Positions 26,893-36,904 of a stretch of DNA of 64,000 nt are shown one piece after another. A program made the position numbers and the translations under genes. Source of the stretch: Devosia sp. A8/3-2 (lineage in GTDB: Bacteria > Pseudomonadota > Alphaproteobacteria > Rhizobiales > Devosiaceae); assembly GCA_025452255.1 (NCBI GenBank), contig CP104974.1, forward strand, positions 744,001-808,000, given 5' to 3'. Numbering within the stretch: position 1 is the first letter of the stretch; the number at the start of each line of letters is the position of its first letter. The notes beneath the pieces were generated by a model. It worked only from the letters and a program-made list of their open reading frames with translations, had not been told where the DNA came from and ran no database searches.

Positions 26893-28396
26893 CGAGCTGA
26901 TCGCGCTCTGGTCAGATCGCTGGTGGCGGCTCGAAAACCTGTACTACGTGCAGGACGAATATGGGGCGGTCTACAAGTTCAAACTGCGGCCGGCGCAACG
27001 CAAACTGCTTGAGGAAATGCACTTCCTCAACCTGATCCTGAAGGCCCGCCAGCTCGGCTTCTCGACCTTCATCCTGATCCCGGCGTTGGACTGCTGCCTA
27101 TTCAACGATCACTTCGCGGCCGGCCTGATTGCCGACACGATGAAGAATGCGCAGAACCTCTTGAAGCGCATCAAGTTTGCCTATGACCGGCTGCCCGACC
27201 CCATCAAAGTGGCAGTGCCGCTGATCACCGACAATTCGACGGAGATGGAGTTTGGCAACGGCTCGTCCATCGAGGTCGGTGTGTCGCTCCGGTCTGGTAC
27301 CAAGAACCTGCTGCACATCTCCGAATACGGGAAGATCTGTGCCGGGCAGCCGGAGAAGGCCAAGGAAGTCAAATCGGGCGCCTTGAACACGCTGGCGCCC
27401 CGGCAACTTGCCTTCATCGAGAGCACGGCCGAGGGCAAGGCCGGGGACTTCTACGACAAGACCAAGCAGGCCGGGGCGATCTTGGACGCTGGCCGCCGGG
27501 AAGGGGAGCTGGAATACCGGTTCCATTTCTTCCCTTGGTTCGATGACCCGAAATACGCGTCGGCGCAACCGTTCCTGCTAACGAAAGAGGACATCGAGTA
27601 TTTCGACAAGCTCAAAAAAGAGCACGGCATCGTCCTCACCGCGCAGCAGCAATGGTGGTACGCCGGCAAGAAGCGCGAGCAGGGCGACGACATGCTGAAG
27701 GAATACCCGTCGACCGCTGACGAGGCATTCGAAGGCGCCATGGACGGAGCTTACTACGGCAAGGATATGCGAAACCTGCGGCAACGTGGTCGCATCGGCC
27801 GGTTCCCGTTCGTGCTCGGCATTGTCGTCAACACCTTCTGGGACTTCGGTCTTGGTGACGCGCAGACCATCTGGCTGCATCAGGAAGTGGCCGGCGAGAA
27901 CAATTTTGTCGGCTATTACGAGAATAGCGGCGAGGGGCTGGGGCACTATTTCAGCTACTGGACAAATGGGCCTGCAATGCGCGGCGCCGGGTTCGGCCGC
28001 CACTTCGGCCCGCACGATGTTGAGCATCGCCGGCAGGGTATCGAAGCCAAGTCCATCAAGCAGATGGCCAAGGAAGTGGGTTTCATCTTTGAAACGGTCG
28101 AGCGCAACCCGGACAAGCTGGCCGCTATCATGAACGTGCGCAACGTCCTGCCCAGCTGCAATTTCGACGAGGTCGAATGCGCGGTTGGTATCGGGCACAT
28201 GGAAGCCTTTTGCCGAGAGTGGGACGACAAGCACGGCGTCTGGAAGAGCTACCCGCGCCACGACGCTGCCAGCCATGGCGCAGATGGCTTCCAGACCTTC
28301 GCGGATGGCTACAAGCCCTCCAATGACAACACCATTGCACGCATCAAATCGATGCAGGCCGCCGCAGCCGCGTCCCGCGCCGAGAGCATTGCCTGA
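26870..28396 (+). CDS. terL: Terminase large subunit
   Basis: 508 residues, the packaging ATPase and nuclease. The adenine and Walker A region is FKLRPAQRKLLEEM then ILKARQLGFST, a variant P-loop of terminases. The Walker B-like strand is LLHISEYGKI with acidic Glu, followed by the C-motif FIESTAEGK. The nuclease domain carries NTFWDFGLGDAQTIW with its metal-binding Asp and DAASHGADGFQTFA near the end. It is one of few long phage genes here without a frame change. Confidence 0.9.
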   Translation: MAKPALSDELIALWSDRWWRLENLYYVQDEYGAVYKFKLRPAQRKLLEEMHFLNLILKARQLGFSTFILIPALDCCLFNDHFAAGLIADTMKNAQNLLKRIKFAYDRLPDPIKVAVPLITDNSTEMEFGNGSSIEVGVSLRSGTKNLLHISEYGKICAGQPEKAKEVKSGALNTLAPRQLAFIESTAEGKAGDFYDKTKQAGAILDAGRREGELEYRFHFFPWFDDPKYASAQPFLLTKEDIEYFDKLKKEHGIVLTAQQQWWYAGKKREQGDDMLKEYPSTADEAFEGAMDGAYYGKDMRNLRQRGRIGRFPFVLGIVVNTFWDFGLGDAQTIWLHQEVAGENNFVGYYENSGEGLGHYFSYWTNGPAMRGAGFGRHFGPHDVEHRRQGIEAKSIKQMAKEVGFIFETVERNPDKLAAIMNVRNVLPSCNFDEVECAVGIGHMEAFCREWDDKHGVWKSYPRHDAASHGADGFQTFADGYKPSNDNTIARIKSMQAAAAASRAESIA

Positions 28397-30509
28397 TGGC
28401 CGATAAAGCCAACAACAAGACGATGGGCGACGACGAAATCAAGCGTCTGCTCGTCCGTGAAATCGAAGCCTCGGAATCCGAGGATGACGCTGACCTGTCG
28501 GCGCAGCGGACCAAGGCGCTCGAATATTTCGAGGGCGTGCTGAAGGACCTTCAGGCAGAGCCGAGTCGTTCGTCCGTCGTGTCCAAGGACGTATCCGACA
28601 CCATGGGATGGATGCTGCCCGGTATCGTCAAGATGTTCACCGCGTCCGAATTTATGGCGGTGGCCGAGGCAGTCGGGTCCGAAGACGAAGAATGGGCCAA
28701 GCAGGCCACCATGGGCCTCAATCACTGCTTCTGGAAGGAGAACAACGGTTACCGCGTCCTGCGCGATTCCACGTTCGATTCCCTGCTGCTCAAGAATGCC
28801 ATCGTCAAAGTCTACCACGACGATACGCCGGAATATGAGATCACGTTCCACAGCGGTCTGAGTGACGACGAGCTGGCCGAACTGATCGATGGCGAAGACG
28901 TGGACGTGCTTCAGCACTCGATGACCATGGAGCTCACATGGATTGATAACCCGGCCGCGCCTGGGCAGGAAATCGAGATTGAGGCGGCGGTTCACGAGGT
29001 CAAAATCAAGCGCCTTAAGTCGGCCGGCCGGGAAGTCATCGAATGCATCCCGCCCGAGGACTATCTGCAGGACACCGAGGCGGTGTTCACGTCGCAGGCG
29101 CGATTTAAGGCGCACCGTGCCTGCAAGACCCGTTCCGATCTGATCGAAATGGGCTTTGATGATGACGTGGTGAAAGGCCTGTCCACCTCGCTCGACGACA
29201 AGACGGAAAAGACCGCCCGCGACGATGATGCCGAAGACGGCGACAGCGTTGCAGATCGATCGATGCAGGAAGTTGACCTGTACGAGTGCTATCTGCGGGT
29301 CGATATCGACGGCGACGGCATTGCCGAGACGATCCGCGCTTATTATGCCGGCAGCAAGTCGGGTGGCGAGCTGTTGGATTGGGAAGTGTGGGAGGACGAA
29401 GGCCCGTTCTTCGATATTCCTTGCGATCCGATCCCGCACCGCTGGGATGGCAAGTCCATTGCCGACGACACCATGGACATCCAGAAGAACAAGACCGCGC
29501 TGCTGCGCCAGTACATGGACAATGTCTACGCCTCCAACAATCCGCAGCGGTTTGTGGTGGGTACGATCATCAACCCCGAGCAATTGTTCTCGCCAACCTT
29601 CGGCGGCACTATTTTCGGTGAGGCAAATTCGACGGTCACCAACATCTCGGTGCCCATGGTGGCCGGGCAGGCGCTCAAGCGCTGGCCTATCAGGACGAGG
29701 TCAGCCAGCGGCGCACGGGTGTCAGCCGCCAATCCATGGCGCTCGATCCCGAGGCCTTGCAGAACCAGTCGGCAACGGCCAATCAGAACAACAAAGACGC
29801 CTCCCAGAGCCGAGTCGAGCTTATCGCCCGCGACATGGCTGAACTCGGCTGGACACCGGTCTTCCGCTGCCTGCTCAAGCTGATAATCAAGCACCGGGAC
29901 AAGCCCAAGACAATCCGCATGCAGGGCAAATCGGTCGAGATCGATCCCAAGAGCTGGAATGCCGACATGGACGTCACCATTGACGTCGGGTTGGGCACAG
30001 GCTCGCGTGACCGGGACATGATGATGCTGCAAGGCATCCCGGGCAATCAGATCACCTTGATTGATCGCTTCACCGAGGGCGGCTTCCCCGAAAAGGCACT
30101 GGAGATGGTGCCAAAGGTGCTCACAACGCTGTCCAAGCTGACCGAGAGCGCCGGCATTCGCAATCCAGAGGCGTTTTTCCCCACCGTCACACCCGACGAG
30201 ATGGAAGCGGCCAAGACACGCATTGCCGAAATGCAGCAGAAGGGCGATCCGAAGCTGGAAGCCGAGCAGGCCCAGCAAAAGGCCGAGCAGGAATTCGCTG
30301 TGGCAAAGTTCCGTGCCGAAATGCAACTAAAGCGGGATCAACTGGCGGCCGAAATGACCCTCAAGCGGGAGCAGATGCAGGCCGAAATGCAGCTCAAGCG
30401 CGACCTGCACCAGCAGGAGTTGCGGATGCGAGCTATTTCGGGCTTCGGCGGGCTTCCGGCGCCCTCGGGGCTGTCGTCTGACATTCGACTTGGCGGGGAG
30501 ATGGGCTGA
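28396..30509 (+). CDS. Portal protein, frameshifted
   Basis: About 705 residues. The portal core is seen in FEGVLKDLQAEPSRSSVVSK, DVSDTMGWMLPGIVKMFTAS and DIQKNKTALLRQYMDNVYAS. A frame change near 29685 leads to YQDEVSQRRTGVSRQSMALD and DMAELGWTPVFRCLLKLIIK. The C-terminus is a long Gln/Lys/Glu-rich coiled coil (EAEQAQQKAEQEFAVAKFRA), typical of podovirus portals. It forms the ring through which DNA enters and leaves the head. The start overlaps the terL stop. Confidence 0.85.
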
Positions 30510-30778
30510 TGGCCACCAAACAAGATCCGCAAGAGCTGCGCACAGCCTTTCTGGAGGCCGAACGCCTCCGCAATGAACCCGCCTTTCAGGCCGCCATGAT
30601 CCAGCTCCGCAAGGAAGCACTGGAGGAACTGGTGGCCGCCGATCCGACCAACCCCGACGATATTCGCGAGGCGCAGGCGACTGTGCGCGCAATCGATGGG
30701 CTGGCCACCAAGATCGGCAACGCAATTCTCCGCTGGCAGGCCCTTACGCCCGCCCAGCGCGCAGAAGCTTCGGCCTAG
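30509..30778 (+). CDS. Small helical head-region protein (89 aa)
   Basis: MATKQDPQELRTAFLEAERL and NEPAFQAAMIQLRKEALEEL are helical; it ends with LRWQALTPAQRAEASA. It lies between portal and scaffold with its start overlapping the portal stop. It is a common small gene at this place in related phages; function unknown. The 104 bp after it hold a non-coding gap before the scaffold gene. Confidence 0.6.
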   Translation: MATKQDPQELRTAFLEAERLRNEPAFQAAMIQLRKEALEELVAADPTNPDDIREAQATVRAIDGLATKIGNAILRWQALTPAQRAEASA

Positions 30779-30882
30779 CGCCGAACCGCGCCTCACAGGC
30801 GCACCACCCGCCAGCAAACCGTCTTGGCCCTGCAAGGACACGCCGCGCGGACGGACTGGCACAGCCAAAAAGTGAGACGCAA

Positions 30883-31922
30883 ATGGCCTCTGATAACGAG
30901 GAAACCATTGATAACGCGCCGCTCTCGATGAGCGATGCGGTCAAAGCCCTGACTGCCTCCGAAGCGCCTGCGGAATCCGATGAGGATCAACCCGCCGACG
31001 ATGACGCGCAGCAGGATGATGACGCCGACGACGAATTGCTGTCCGATGAGGATGGCGAGGACGAAGGCGAAACCGACGAGGACGCAGAACAAGCGGCCGA
31101 CGAGGACGACGACAGCGAAGAAGACGACGAGGAAGCAGAAGGCGAGCCCGGCCCGGTTGTGGCTGACGATGCTCGTGTGAAGCTTGCCGATGGCACCTTT
31201 GTCACTGTTGCCGAACTCAAGGCCGGCACTCTCCGCCGCGACGATTACACGCGCAAGACCCGGAAACGGCTGCCGAAAAGCAGGCCGCTACGGCTGAGCG
31301 TGAGAAACTGACGCAACTCCGGCAGTCGAACGAGGAAATTCGGGATTTCACCATCTCGGTGCTCGAAAAGTACATGCCGAAGCCCCCTGATGACGCCCTT
31401 TATTCCACTGACATCGTCAAGGCGATGGAACAGGAACGGGAATACAAGGCCCGCAAGGAAGAACTCGACTACCTCAAGGCGCAACGCGAATGGGACCAGC
31501 AACAGGTTACCAAGCAAAGCGGCGAGGAGGCTCGGGAACGGTCCAATGCCGAATGGGCAAAACTCGTCGAAGCGCTCCCCGCTTTGAAGGACGAAACCCG
31601 AGGCAAGGCCCTTGTGACCGGCATGCTGGCCTATGGCCAGAAGCATGGCTATTCCGAGCAGGAAGTGCGCTCCGCGCTGGCATTCGACCATCGCCGGGGC
31701 GTGATCCTGCACAAGGCCATGGCCTATGATCGGCTTCAGGAAAAGAAAGCGAAAATCCCGGCCAAGGTCGAGGGACGCCCGCCCGTCGTACGGAGCGGCA
31801 AGCGCCTCAATGCCAAGGGCTCGGCCAATCGCGAGGCACGGGTTGCGCTGAACCGCCTTAACGAGACCGGCAGCGTCAAAGACGGCGTCCGGGCTTACCT
31901 CGCACTTCAGAAGAAAGGATAG
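30883..31922 (+). CDS. Scaffolding protein, frameshifted
   Basis: About 345 residues. The N-terminal 95 residues are extremely acidic (DDELLSDEDGEDEGETDEDA). After VKLADGTFVTVAELKAG and a frame change near 31265 comes a long helical, charged region (EQEREYKARKEELDYLKAQR) and a basic tail (PVVRSGKRLNAKGSANREAR). The acidic-helical-basic layout and the place between portal and capsid are those of podovirus scaffolds. Confidence 0.8.
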
Positions 31923-31927
31923 GCGCC

Positions 31928-32923
31928 ATGGCTGCGCTCCCGAATACCTTCCAGTCGACCGTTGCGGTTGGCAACCGGGAAGAACTCTCCGACATCGTCA
32001 ACCGGATCACCCCGGAAGACACCCCGATCTATACCATGATCGAAAAGGGCAAGGCTGAATCGACCAACCCGCAATGGGAAATCGACGAGCTGGCGCCCCC
32101 GGCCGCCAATGCTCAGGTTGAAGGTGACGAATACACCTTCTCGGCCACCACCCCTCCGGTTCGCGTCGGCAATCACACCCAGATTTTCCGCAAGACCGGT
32201 ATCGTCTCAGGCACCCGAGAAGCCGTCGCCAACGCCGGCAACGTGGAAAAGACCGCCGAACAGAAGCTCAAGAAGGCCATCGAAGTCCGCAAGGACGTTG
32301 AACTGTCCATCGTGAGCAATTCGGCGTCCGTGGCCGGCAACACCCGTGTTTCTGGCGGTCTGCCCTCGTGGATCGAAACCAACGTCTCCCGCGGCGCCGG
32401 TGGCGCCAATGGCGGCTACGATCCTGCGACCAAGCTGACCGTGGCGGAAACCATTGGCACCCAGCGGGCCTTCAGCAAGGCTCTTCTGGATACCGTCAGC
32501 GACATGGTGTTCACCTCTGGCGGCAACGCCAAGCACCCGGTCGGCACGGGTTATGTCAAAACGGTGTTTGCCACCTTCATGGCGGACCCCAATGTGGCGG
32601 CCCTCCGCTCCGCAGTGCCGGCGCTCGGCAAGAAGACTGTGCTTTCGGGCTCGGTCGACATTTACCGTGGTCCCAACCTGATGCTGGAGATCACGGCCAA
32701 CCGTGTGATGTCCGCCAGCGCCGCGACGGCCCGCCGTGCCTTCATCATCGATCCCGACATGCTTGAGTGGCTGTGGCTGCGCAAGATTGCCGAGGACAAG
32801 GACGTGGCCAAGACCGGTGACGCGAAAAAGTTCGTGATGCTGGGCGAGGGCACCCTGAAGGTGAAAAACGAAGCGGCACACGGCGAAGTGGCCGATATCT
32901 TCGGTCTGAGCGCGGCCGCCTGA
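31928..32923 (+). CDS. Major capsid protein (SU10-like, DUF5309 family)
   Basis: 331 residues. ALPNTFQSTVAVGNREELSD, IVNRITPEDTPIYTMI at the N-terminus and ARRAFIIDPDMLEWLWLRKI toward the end are characteristic of the SU10-like major capsid proteins. GNHTQIFRKTGIVSGTREAV is the conserved segment after the N-arm. An HK97-type fold is expected. It is complete, with a terminator after its stop. Confidence 0.9.
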   Translation: MAALPNTFQSTVAVGNREELSDIVNRITPEDTPIYTMIEKGKAESTNPQWEIDELAPPAANAQVEGDEYTFSATTPPVRVGNHTQIFRKTGIVSGTREAVANAGNVEKTAEQKLKKAIEVRKDVELSIVSNSASVAGNTRVSGGLPSWIETNVSRGAGGANGGYDPATKLTVAETIGTQRAFSKALLDTVSDMVFTSGGNAKHPVGTGYVKTVFATFMADPNVAALRSAVPALGKKTVLSGSVDIYRGPNLMLEITANRVMSASAATARRAFIIDPDMLEWLWLRKIAEDKDVAKTGDAKKFVMLGEGTLKVKNEAAHGEVADIFGLSAAA

Positions 32924-32948
32924 TAGCGGCTTCAACTGAGCGACAGAG

Positions 32949-32972
32949 GGGCGTCCTACGGGGCGCCCTTTT
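32949..32972 (+). terminator. Terminator after the capsid gene
   Basis: Stem GGGCGTCC / GGGCGCCC (one T-G pair) with loop TACG and TTTT. It could lower transcription of downstream genes relative to the capsid gene. Confidence 0.7.
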
Positions 32973-32994
32973 CATTTCAAGAAAGGAGGCCATC

Positions 32995-33575
32995 ATGGCC
33001 ACTCTGAAAGAACAGGCCGAAGCTCTCGGTATCGAGGTCAACGGCCGCTGGTCGGACGAAACCCTGCAAAAGAAGATCGACGAGGCCAAAGCGGCCAAGT
33101 CCTTCGGCGGCAAGGGCGACCACGACAAAGACGGCAAGGTGGGTGGCGCTGCCCCCTCATTGTCGATCCTGCCACGCCTGTTGCCGACGACGGCACCGTG
33201 CTTGCCACCGAGGACACGCCCAAGGCCACCAAGGCTGGCGTGATCATCGATGCCAAGACGCGGCTGATCATTGCCGCCGAAGAACTCGGTATCGAGGTTG
33301 ACGACCAGTGGGATGAAGCCCGCCTGCGCGCTGAAATCCAGCTCGCCCGTGAAGGTCGCGCCGATCTTCAGGTCAAGGGTGCTGTCCCGCCGGCTGAATA
33401 CGCCGATGTCGACTATGACCCCGCAACCGCCGCCAACAAGACCCCCTATACCCTCAAGCGGGCGTATTGGGACGAGGACGGCAATCGGATCGAGGTCGGC
33501 ACGGACGTTCAGCTGGATGATACCGAGGCTCGCCGCACGGGCCGCAACGTGCTTGAGCCCAAGAGCGTGCTCTAA
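32995..33575 (+). CDS. Structural protein with two HeH/LEM-like motifs, frameshifted
   Basis: About 193 residues. Two similar helix-extended-loop-helix units are seen: KEQAEALGIEVNGRWSDETL and IIAAEELGIEVDDQWDEARL. The first frame fails near 33155; the next frame carries the second motif and a tail DYDPATAANKTPYTLKRAYW ending LEPKSVL. The ribosome site is AAAGGAGG. Such motifs are found in phage head or connector proteins and may bind DNA. Confidence 0.6.
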
Positions 33576-33578
33576 CCG

Positions 33579-33913
33579 ATGATCTTGGGGCGAGACATCT
33601 ATGATGGCCGGTGGCGGTTGTTCGATTACGACCCCGTCACCGGTCGTACCCAATGGGTGATCCATGAGGATGGAAAGATGCACATTCGCACCGACTATCC
33701 CGTGGAACACCTGATCAAGGACAATGCCGAGGCCCACGCCGAAGCAATGGGCAAGCGGACCGGCGATCTGGCCCGCGTGGCCTCTATTCCCCTCAATGCC
33801 TACTACTCGACGGGCCTTGCCGAGGCGATGCGCCAAGGCGATCTGCGGCACGTCAAGAAATGGCTGAATGACGGCGACAACGCCGCTCGGCGCACGCGGG
33901 CGGGGCCGTCTGA
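33579..33913 (+). CDS. Hypothetical virion-region protein, frameshifted at the end
   Basis: About 111 residues: MILGRDIYDGRWRLFDYDPV, then TQWVIHEDGKMHIRTDYPVE, and RHVKKWLNDGDNAA. The current frame runs on without sense past 33885; a one-base change gives a stop at 33913 overlapping the next start. It lies between the capsid and connector genes. Function unknown. Confidence 0.55.
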
Positions 33914-34170
33914 TGGCCGATCCGCTGCGCATCATCACTCAGTCCGAAAGCTGGGCGGGCGAGGTCAAGGCAGACGTGGTGAAGCGGCTGCGTGAGCTGT
34001 TGGACCGAGCCGAAGCGGGCGAAATTCAGGGCTTTGCATATGCCGCAGCGACAATCGACGGCTGCGTATCGACAGGCTTCACCAAGAACAACGCCCAGAC
34101 CGCCATTATCGGCGGCCTTGTCCGGGTCCAGCACCGCATGCTGGCGGGAGAACAGGAATGGCAGGGTTGA
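33913..34170 (+). CDS. Hypothetical phage protein (85 aa)
   Basis: MADPLRIITQSESWAGEVKA opens the protein, then DVVKRLRELLDRAEAGEIQG and a Gly/Ala strand region (FAYAAATIDGCVSTGFTKN). It overlaps the next gene by 13 bp. A small conserved phage family is likely, but I cannot name it. Confidence 0.55.
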   Translation: MADPLRIITQSESWAGEVKADVVKRLRELLDRAEAGEIQGFAYAAATIDGCVSTGFTKNNAQTAIIGGLVRVQHRMLAGEQEWQG

Positions 34171-34709
34171 ATAGCTACAACGATCTGACGAACGAAATTC
34201 AGCAGTGGCTTGAGCGCGAGGGTGAACCCGCACTGGTCGACCGCATTCCCACTATCATCCAGATGGCCGAAAGCTGGCTCAACCGCAAATTGCAGGGCTA
34301 CCAACGGGAAGTCACCGGGACACTGACCACGGACACCGATGGCAAAGTGGCCATGCCTCCCGGCGCCACGGCGATTGTCTCGGTCGACTATGCCGGCCGG
34401 CCCTATCGGTTCAAGCTCAGCGGCAACACGCTTACCGTGTCCAACGGAGCGTCCCGCACCTTCGATGTGGTCTATAATTCGCGGTTGGTTCCGTTGTCGG
34501 CCGGCAACCAGACCAACTGGCTCCTGCAAATCGCACCAGACGCCTATCTCTATGCGTGCCTAGGGCAGGCCAGCGTGTTCCTCGAAAACGTTCAGATGGC
34601 GGCAGTCTACTCGTCCCAAGCGGCCAACATTCTCTCCGAATTCAACCTCCAGATCACTGCTGCTCAATATGGGCAACGCAGCCTGACGCCGGCGGTGCAA
34701 GTGCCATGA
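34158..34709 (+). CDS. Head-tail adaptor (gp4/tail tubular A-like)
   Basis: 183 residues. SYNDLTNEIQQWLEREGEPA, LVDRIPTIIQMAESWLNRKL at the start, a central beta domain, and LQIAPDAYLYACLGQASVFL with a helical end are typical of the podovirus adaptor that joins the portal to the tail. It lies directly before the larger tail-tube-type protein. Confidence 0.75.
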   Translation: MAGLNSYNDLTNEIQQWLEREGEPALVDRIPTIIQMAESWLNRKLQGYQREVTGTLTTDTDGKVAMPPGATAIVSVDYAGRPYRFKLSGNTLTVSNGASRTFDVVYNSRLVPLSAGNQTNWLLQIAPDAYLYACLGQASVFLENVQMAAVYSSQAANILSEFNLQITAAQYGQRSLTPAVQVP

Positions 34710-36157
34710 TGATCGCATTCGGGCCATATCGCCCCGACATGGCAGAAACCAATCCCGGCGTCTCCGCCCGGGTCATCAACGTCAATCCTCGACGGGACGC
34801 CAACGGCGTGTCCTATGGCCCGCGTCGGTCGTTCAAGGTGCCGGGGAGCGGCAGCGCCTTGCTCGGCGCCCCACGCGGTGGGATTGCTGTGGTCAATCGC
34901 GATGGCGAATTCAAGGGCATCTTTGGGACGGTCAACAAGCTGTTCGAGATGCAGGCTGACTACACGTTTGACGAGATCGGGACCGGCTACACGCTGCCGG
35001 CCGCCAACAATTGGGCCATGATGCAGTACAGGGACAACGTGCTGCTGAATAATACCTTCGATGGCATGAAGCTATTCGACAGCGAAGTTGGTGGCGCGGT
35101 CACCGCTGTGCCAGGCGCCCCGAAGGCGCGCATCATGTTCCTGGCCTTCGAATGCGTCTTTGCACTGGATTGCGACGGCGACAATCGGCTGATGAAAAAC
35201 AGTGCGCCGGGCACTTACAATAACTGGCTATCTGCCGGCGCCGGCAATCAGGAATTCCCAGATGGCGAAGCCCTGATGGGCAGTGGCCAGCTCAACGACA
35301 ATACCGCAGCCGTGCTGCAACGCGCCGCTGTCCATGTGCTGAACCTCTCGGGCGACTCCCGCATCTACACCAAGATCAAGGTCGCTGATGGCATTGGCGC
35401 CGTGAACCCGGAATGCATCGTTCAGGCGCCCGGCGCGCTCTATTTCTGGGATTCCAGTGGGTGCTACCGGATCAGCGCGGCGGGGCTGGAGGCTATTGGC
35501 CGGGACAAGGTCAACAAGAGCTTCATGGACGCCTTGGGCGAGGATGGGCTGAACACCATCGAAGGCGCCTATGATCCGGAGCGCAAGCAGGTGGCATGGC
35601 GGTACAAGTCGCAGGCAGCGCCCAGCGATACCGTGTTCGACAACATCATCGTCTTTGACGAGGTGACCAAGGAATTTGCCGAGGTGCACGAGCGAACCAG
35701 CGCGCTGGTGAAGATGTCCAGCCCCGCCTTGGCCCTTGAGGATCTAGACCAGTTCGGATCAATTGATAGCCTTGCCTTCTCGCTCGACAGTTCGGTGTGG
35801 AAGGGCGACCGTCCACGCCTGGGCGCGCTCGATGCCAACCACATGTTTGGCTTTTTCGAGGGCGGCTTTCTGCCCGCCAGCATCGACACGGCCACGCTGA
35901 TCAACCCGAAAAGCATGCTGATCACGTCGTGTCTGCCGGTTACCGATGCCGCCGATGTCACGGTTTCAATGGGCGTTCGCAGCCGGCTGGCTGATGCTGT
36001 GGCGTGGAAGCTGCCCCGCAAAATGCAGGCCTCTGGCCGGGTGCCCACCAAGGCCCGTGGGAAGGCGCTTACCGCTCGTGCCGATATTGCATCCAGCGAT
36101 TGGAGCTTCATTCGCGGCATTGACGATCTGGTCGTGTCGGAGGGCGCTGGACGATGA
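34706..36157 (+). CDS. Tail tubular B/hub-like protein
   Basis: 483 residues. MIAFGPYRPDMAETNPGVSA is a common N-terminus for the beta-propeller nozzle proteins of podoviruses (P22 gp10/T7 gp12-like). The repeated beta pattern includes GALYFWDSSGCYRISAAGLE, NTIEGAYDPERKQVAWRYKS and FDNIIVFDEVTKEFAEVHER. It probably forms the tail nozzle. No frame change is seen. It overlaps the preceding gene by 4 bases. Confidence 0.75.
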   Translation: MMIAFGPYRPDMAETNPGVSARVINVNPRRDANGVSYGPRRSFKVPGSGSALLGAPRGGIAVVNRDGEFKGIFGTVNKLFEMQADYTFDEIGTGYTLPAANNWAMMQYRDNVLLNNTFDGMKLFDSEVGGAVTAVPGAPKARIMFLAFECVFALDCDGDNRLMKNSAPGTYNNWLSAGAGNQEFPDGEALMGSGQLNDNTAAVLQRAAVHVLNLSGDSRIYTKIKVADGIGAVNPECIVQAPGALYFWDSSGCYRISAAGLEAIGRDKVNKSFMDALGEDGLNTIEGAYDPERKQVAWRYKSQAAPSDTVFDNIIVFDEVTKEFAEVHERTSALVKMSSPALALEDLDQFGSIDSLAFSLDSSVWKGDRPRLGALDANHMFGFFEGGFLPASIDTATLINPKSMLITSCLPVTDAADVTVSMGVRSRLADAVAWKLPRKMQASGRVPTKARGKALTARADIASSDWSFIRGIDDLVVSEGAGR

Positions 36158-36485
36158 CCTTGTGGCAGCTCGACTTTGGCACCCCCAACCCCTGCGGGTC
36201 GTCCTGACCACGACGGCAACCACGGAGCTGGTTCCGGCCAGCAAGAACCAGCAGCCCATTGGCAAGATCTATCTGTGCAACACGACGGCGGCGGCGGTGA
36301 CCATCGAGCTTGAAGTGTTCGATGGCACAACGAGCTTCTTTATCGAGAAAGGTCGCTCGATCCCCGCCAATGGCAGCTTCGAACTGCGCGATGAGCTGTT
36401 GCAGGCCAATCATTCGCTGCGGGCCAAGGCCAGTGCAGCCAATGCCATCCACGCTCATATCATCGCGGCGCTGACGTTCCGCTGA
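36154..36485 (+). CDS. Small beta-rich virion protein, frameshifted
   Basis: About 110 residues: MTLWQLDFGTPNP then, after a frame change near 36195, LRVVLTTTATTELVPASKNQ and IGKIYLCNTTAAAVTIELEV. It looks like a small Ig-like or jelly-roll decoration protein. Overlaps on both sides place it in the tail operon. Function inferred only from place. Confidence 0.55.
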
Positions 36486-36901
36486 TGGTACTGCGTTTCA
36501 TGCCGCCGCCAGAGGTTCTGGCGTGCTGGCCGGATATCGTTGAGCGGCTGCGGCCGGCCCTCAATGTCGAGACAGGCGAGCTGCTGGACAACCTCTTGTC
36601 GGGGGAATGGGCCGTGTTCGATGTGAATGCCGGCGCCGGGTACCTCGTCGGGCAAATGGCGATCCCCAAGGGCGGCAAGAAGCCTGCGGCGTGGGTCAGG
36701 TTTGCCGGGGGCAGCTTGCCGAGCGGTCCAAAACAGCGGTTGGCGGCGATGCGGTCGCTGATCGTCGAATTCGAGGCAATCGCCCGCAAGGTCGGTTGCT
36801 CAGCGGTGCGCGTGGAAGCCGACCGATGGTCTGGCGTTCTCACCGACTACCAAAAGATTGGCCATATCGGCCGAAACACCATTTTCCAAAAGCGGGTATG
36901 A
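36485..36901 (+). CDS. Acetyltransferase-like (GNAT-type) phage protein
   Basis: 138 residues. The middle has strand-loop-strand features (GEWAVFDVNAGAGYLVGQMA), followed by LRFAGGSLPSG-like and AMRSLIVEFEAIARKVGCSA, VRVEADRWSGVLTDYQKIGH, which resembles the last helices and strand of small GNAT folds, as in T7 gp13-like virion proteins. No clear acetyl-CoA motif is visible, so activity is doubtful. Confidence 0.5.
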   Translation: MVLRFMPPPEVLACWPDIVERLRPALNVETGELLDNLLSGEWAVFDVNAGAGYLVGQMAIPKGGKKPAAWVRFAGGSLPSGPKQRLAAMRSLIVEFEAIARKVGCSAVRVEADRWSGVLTDYQKIGHIGRNTIFQKRV

Positions 36902-36904
36902 GCC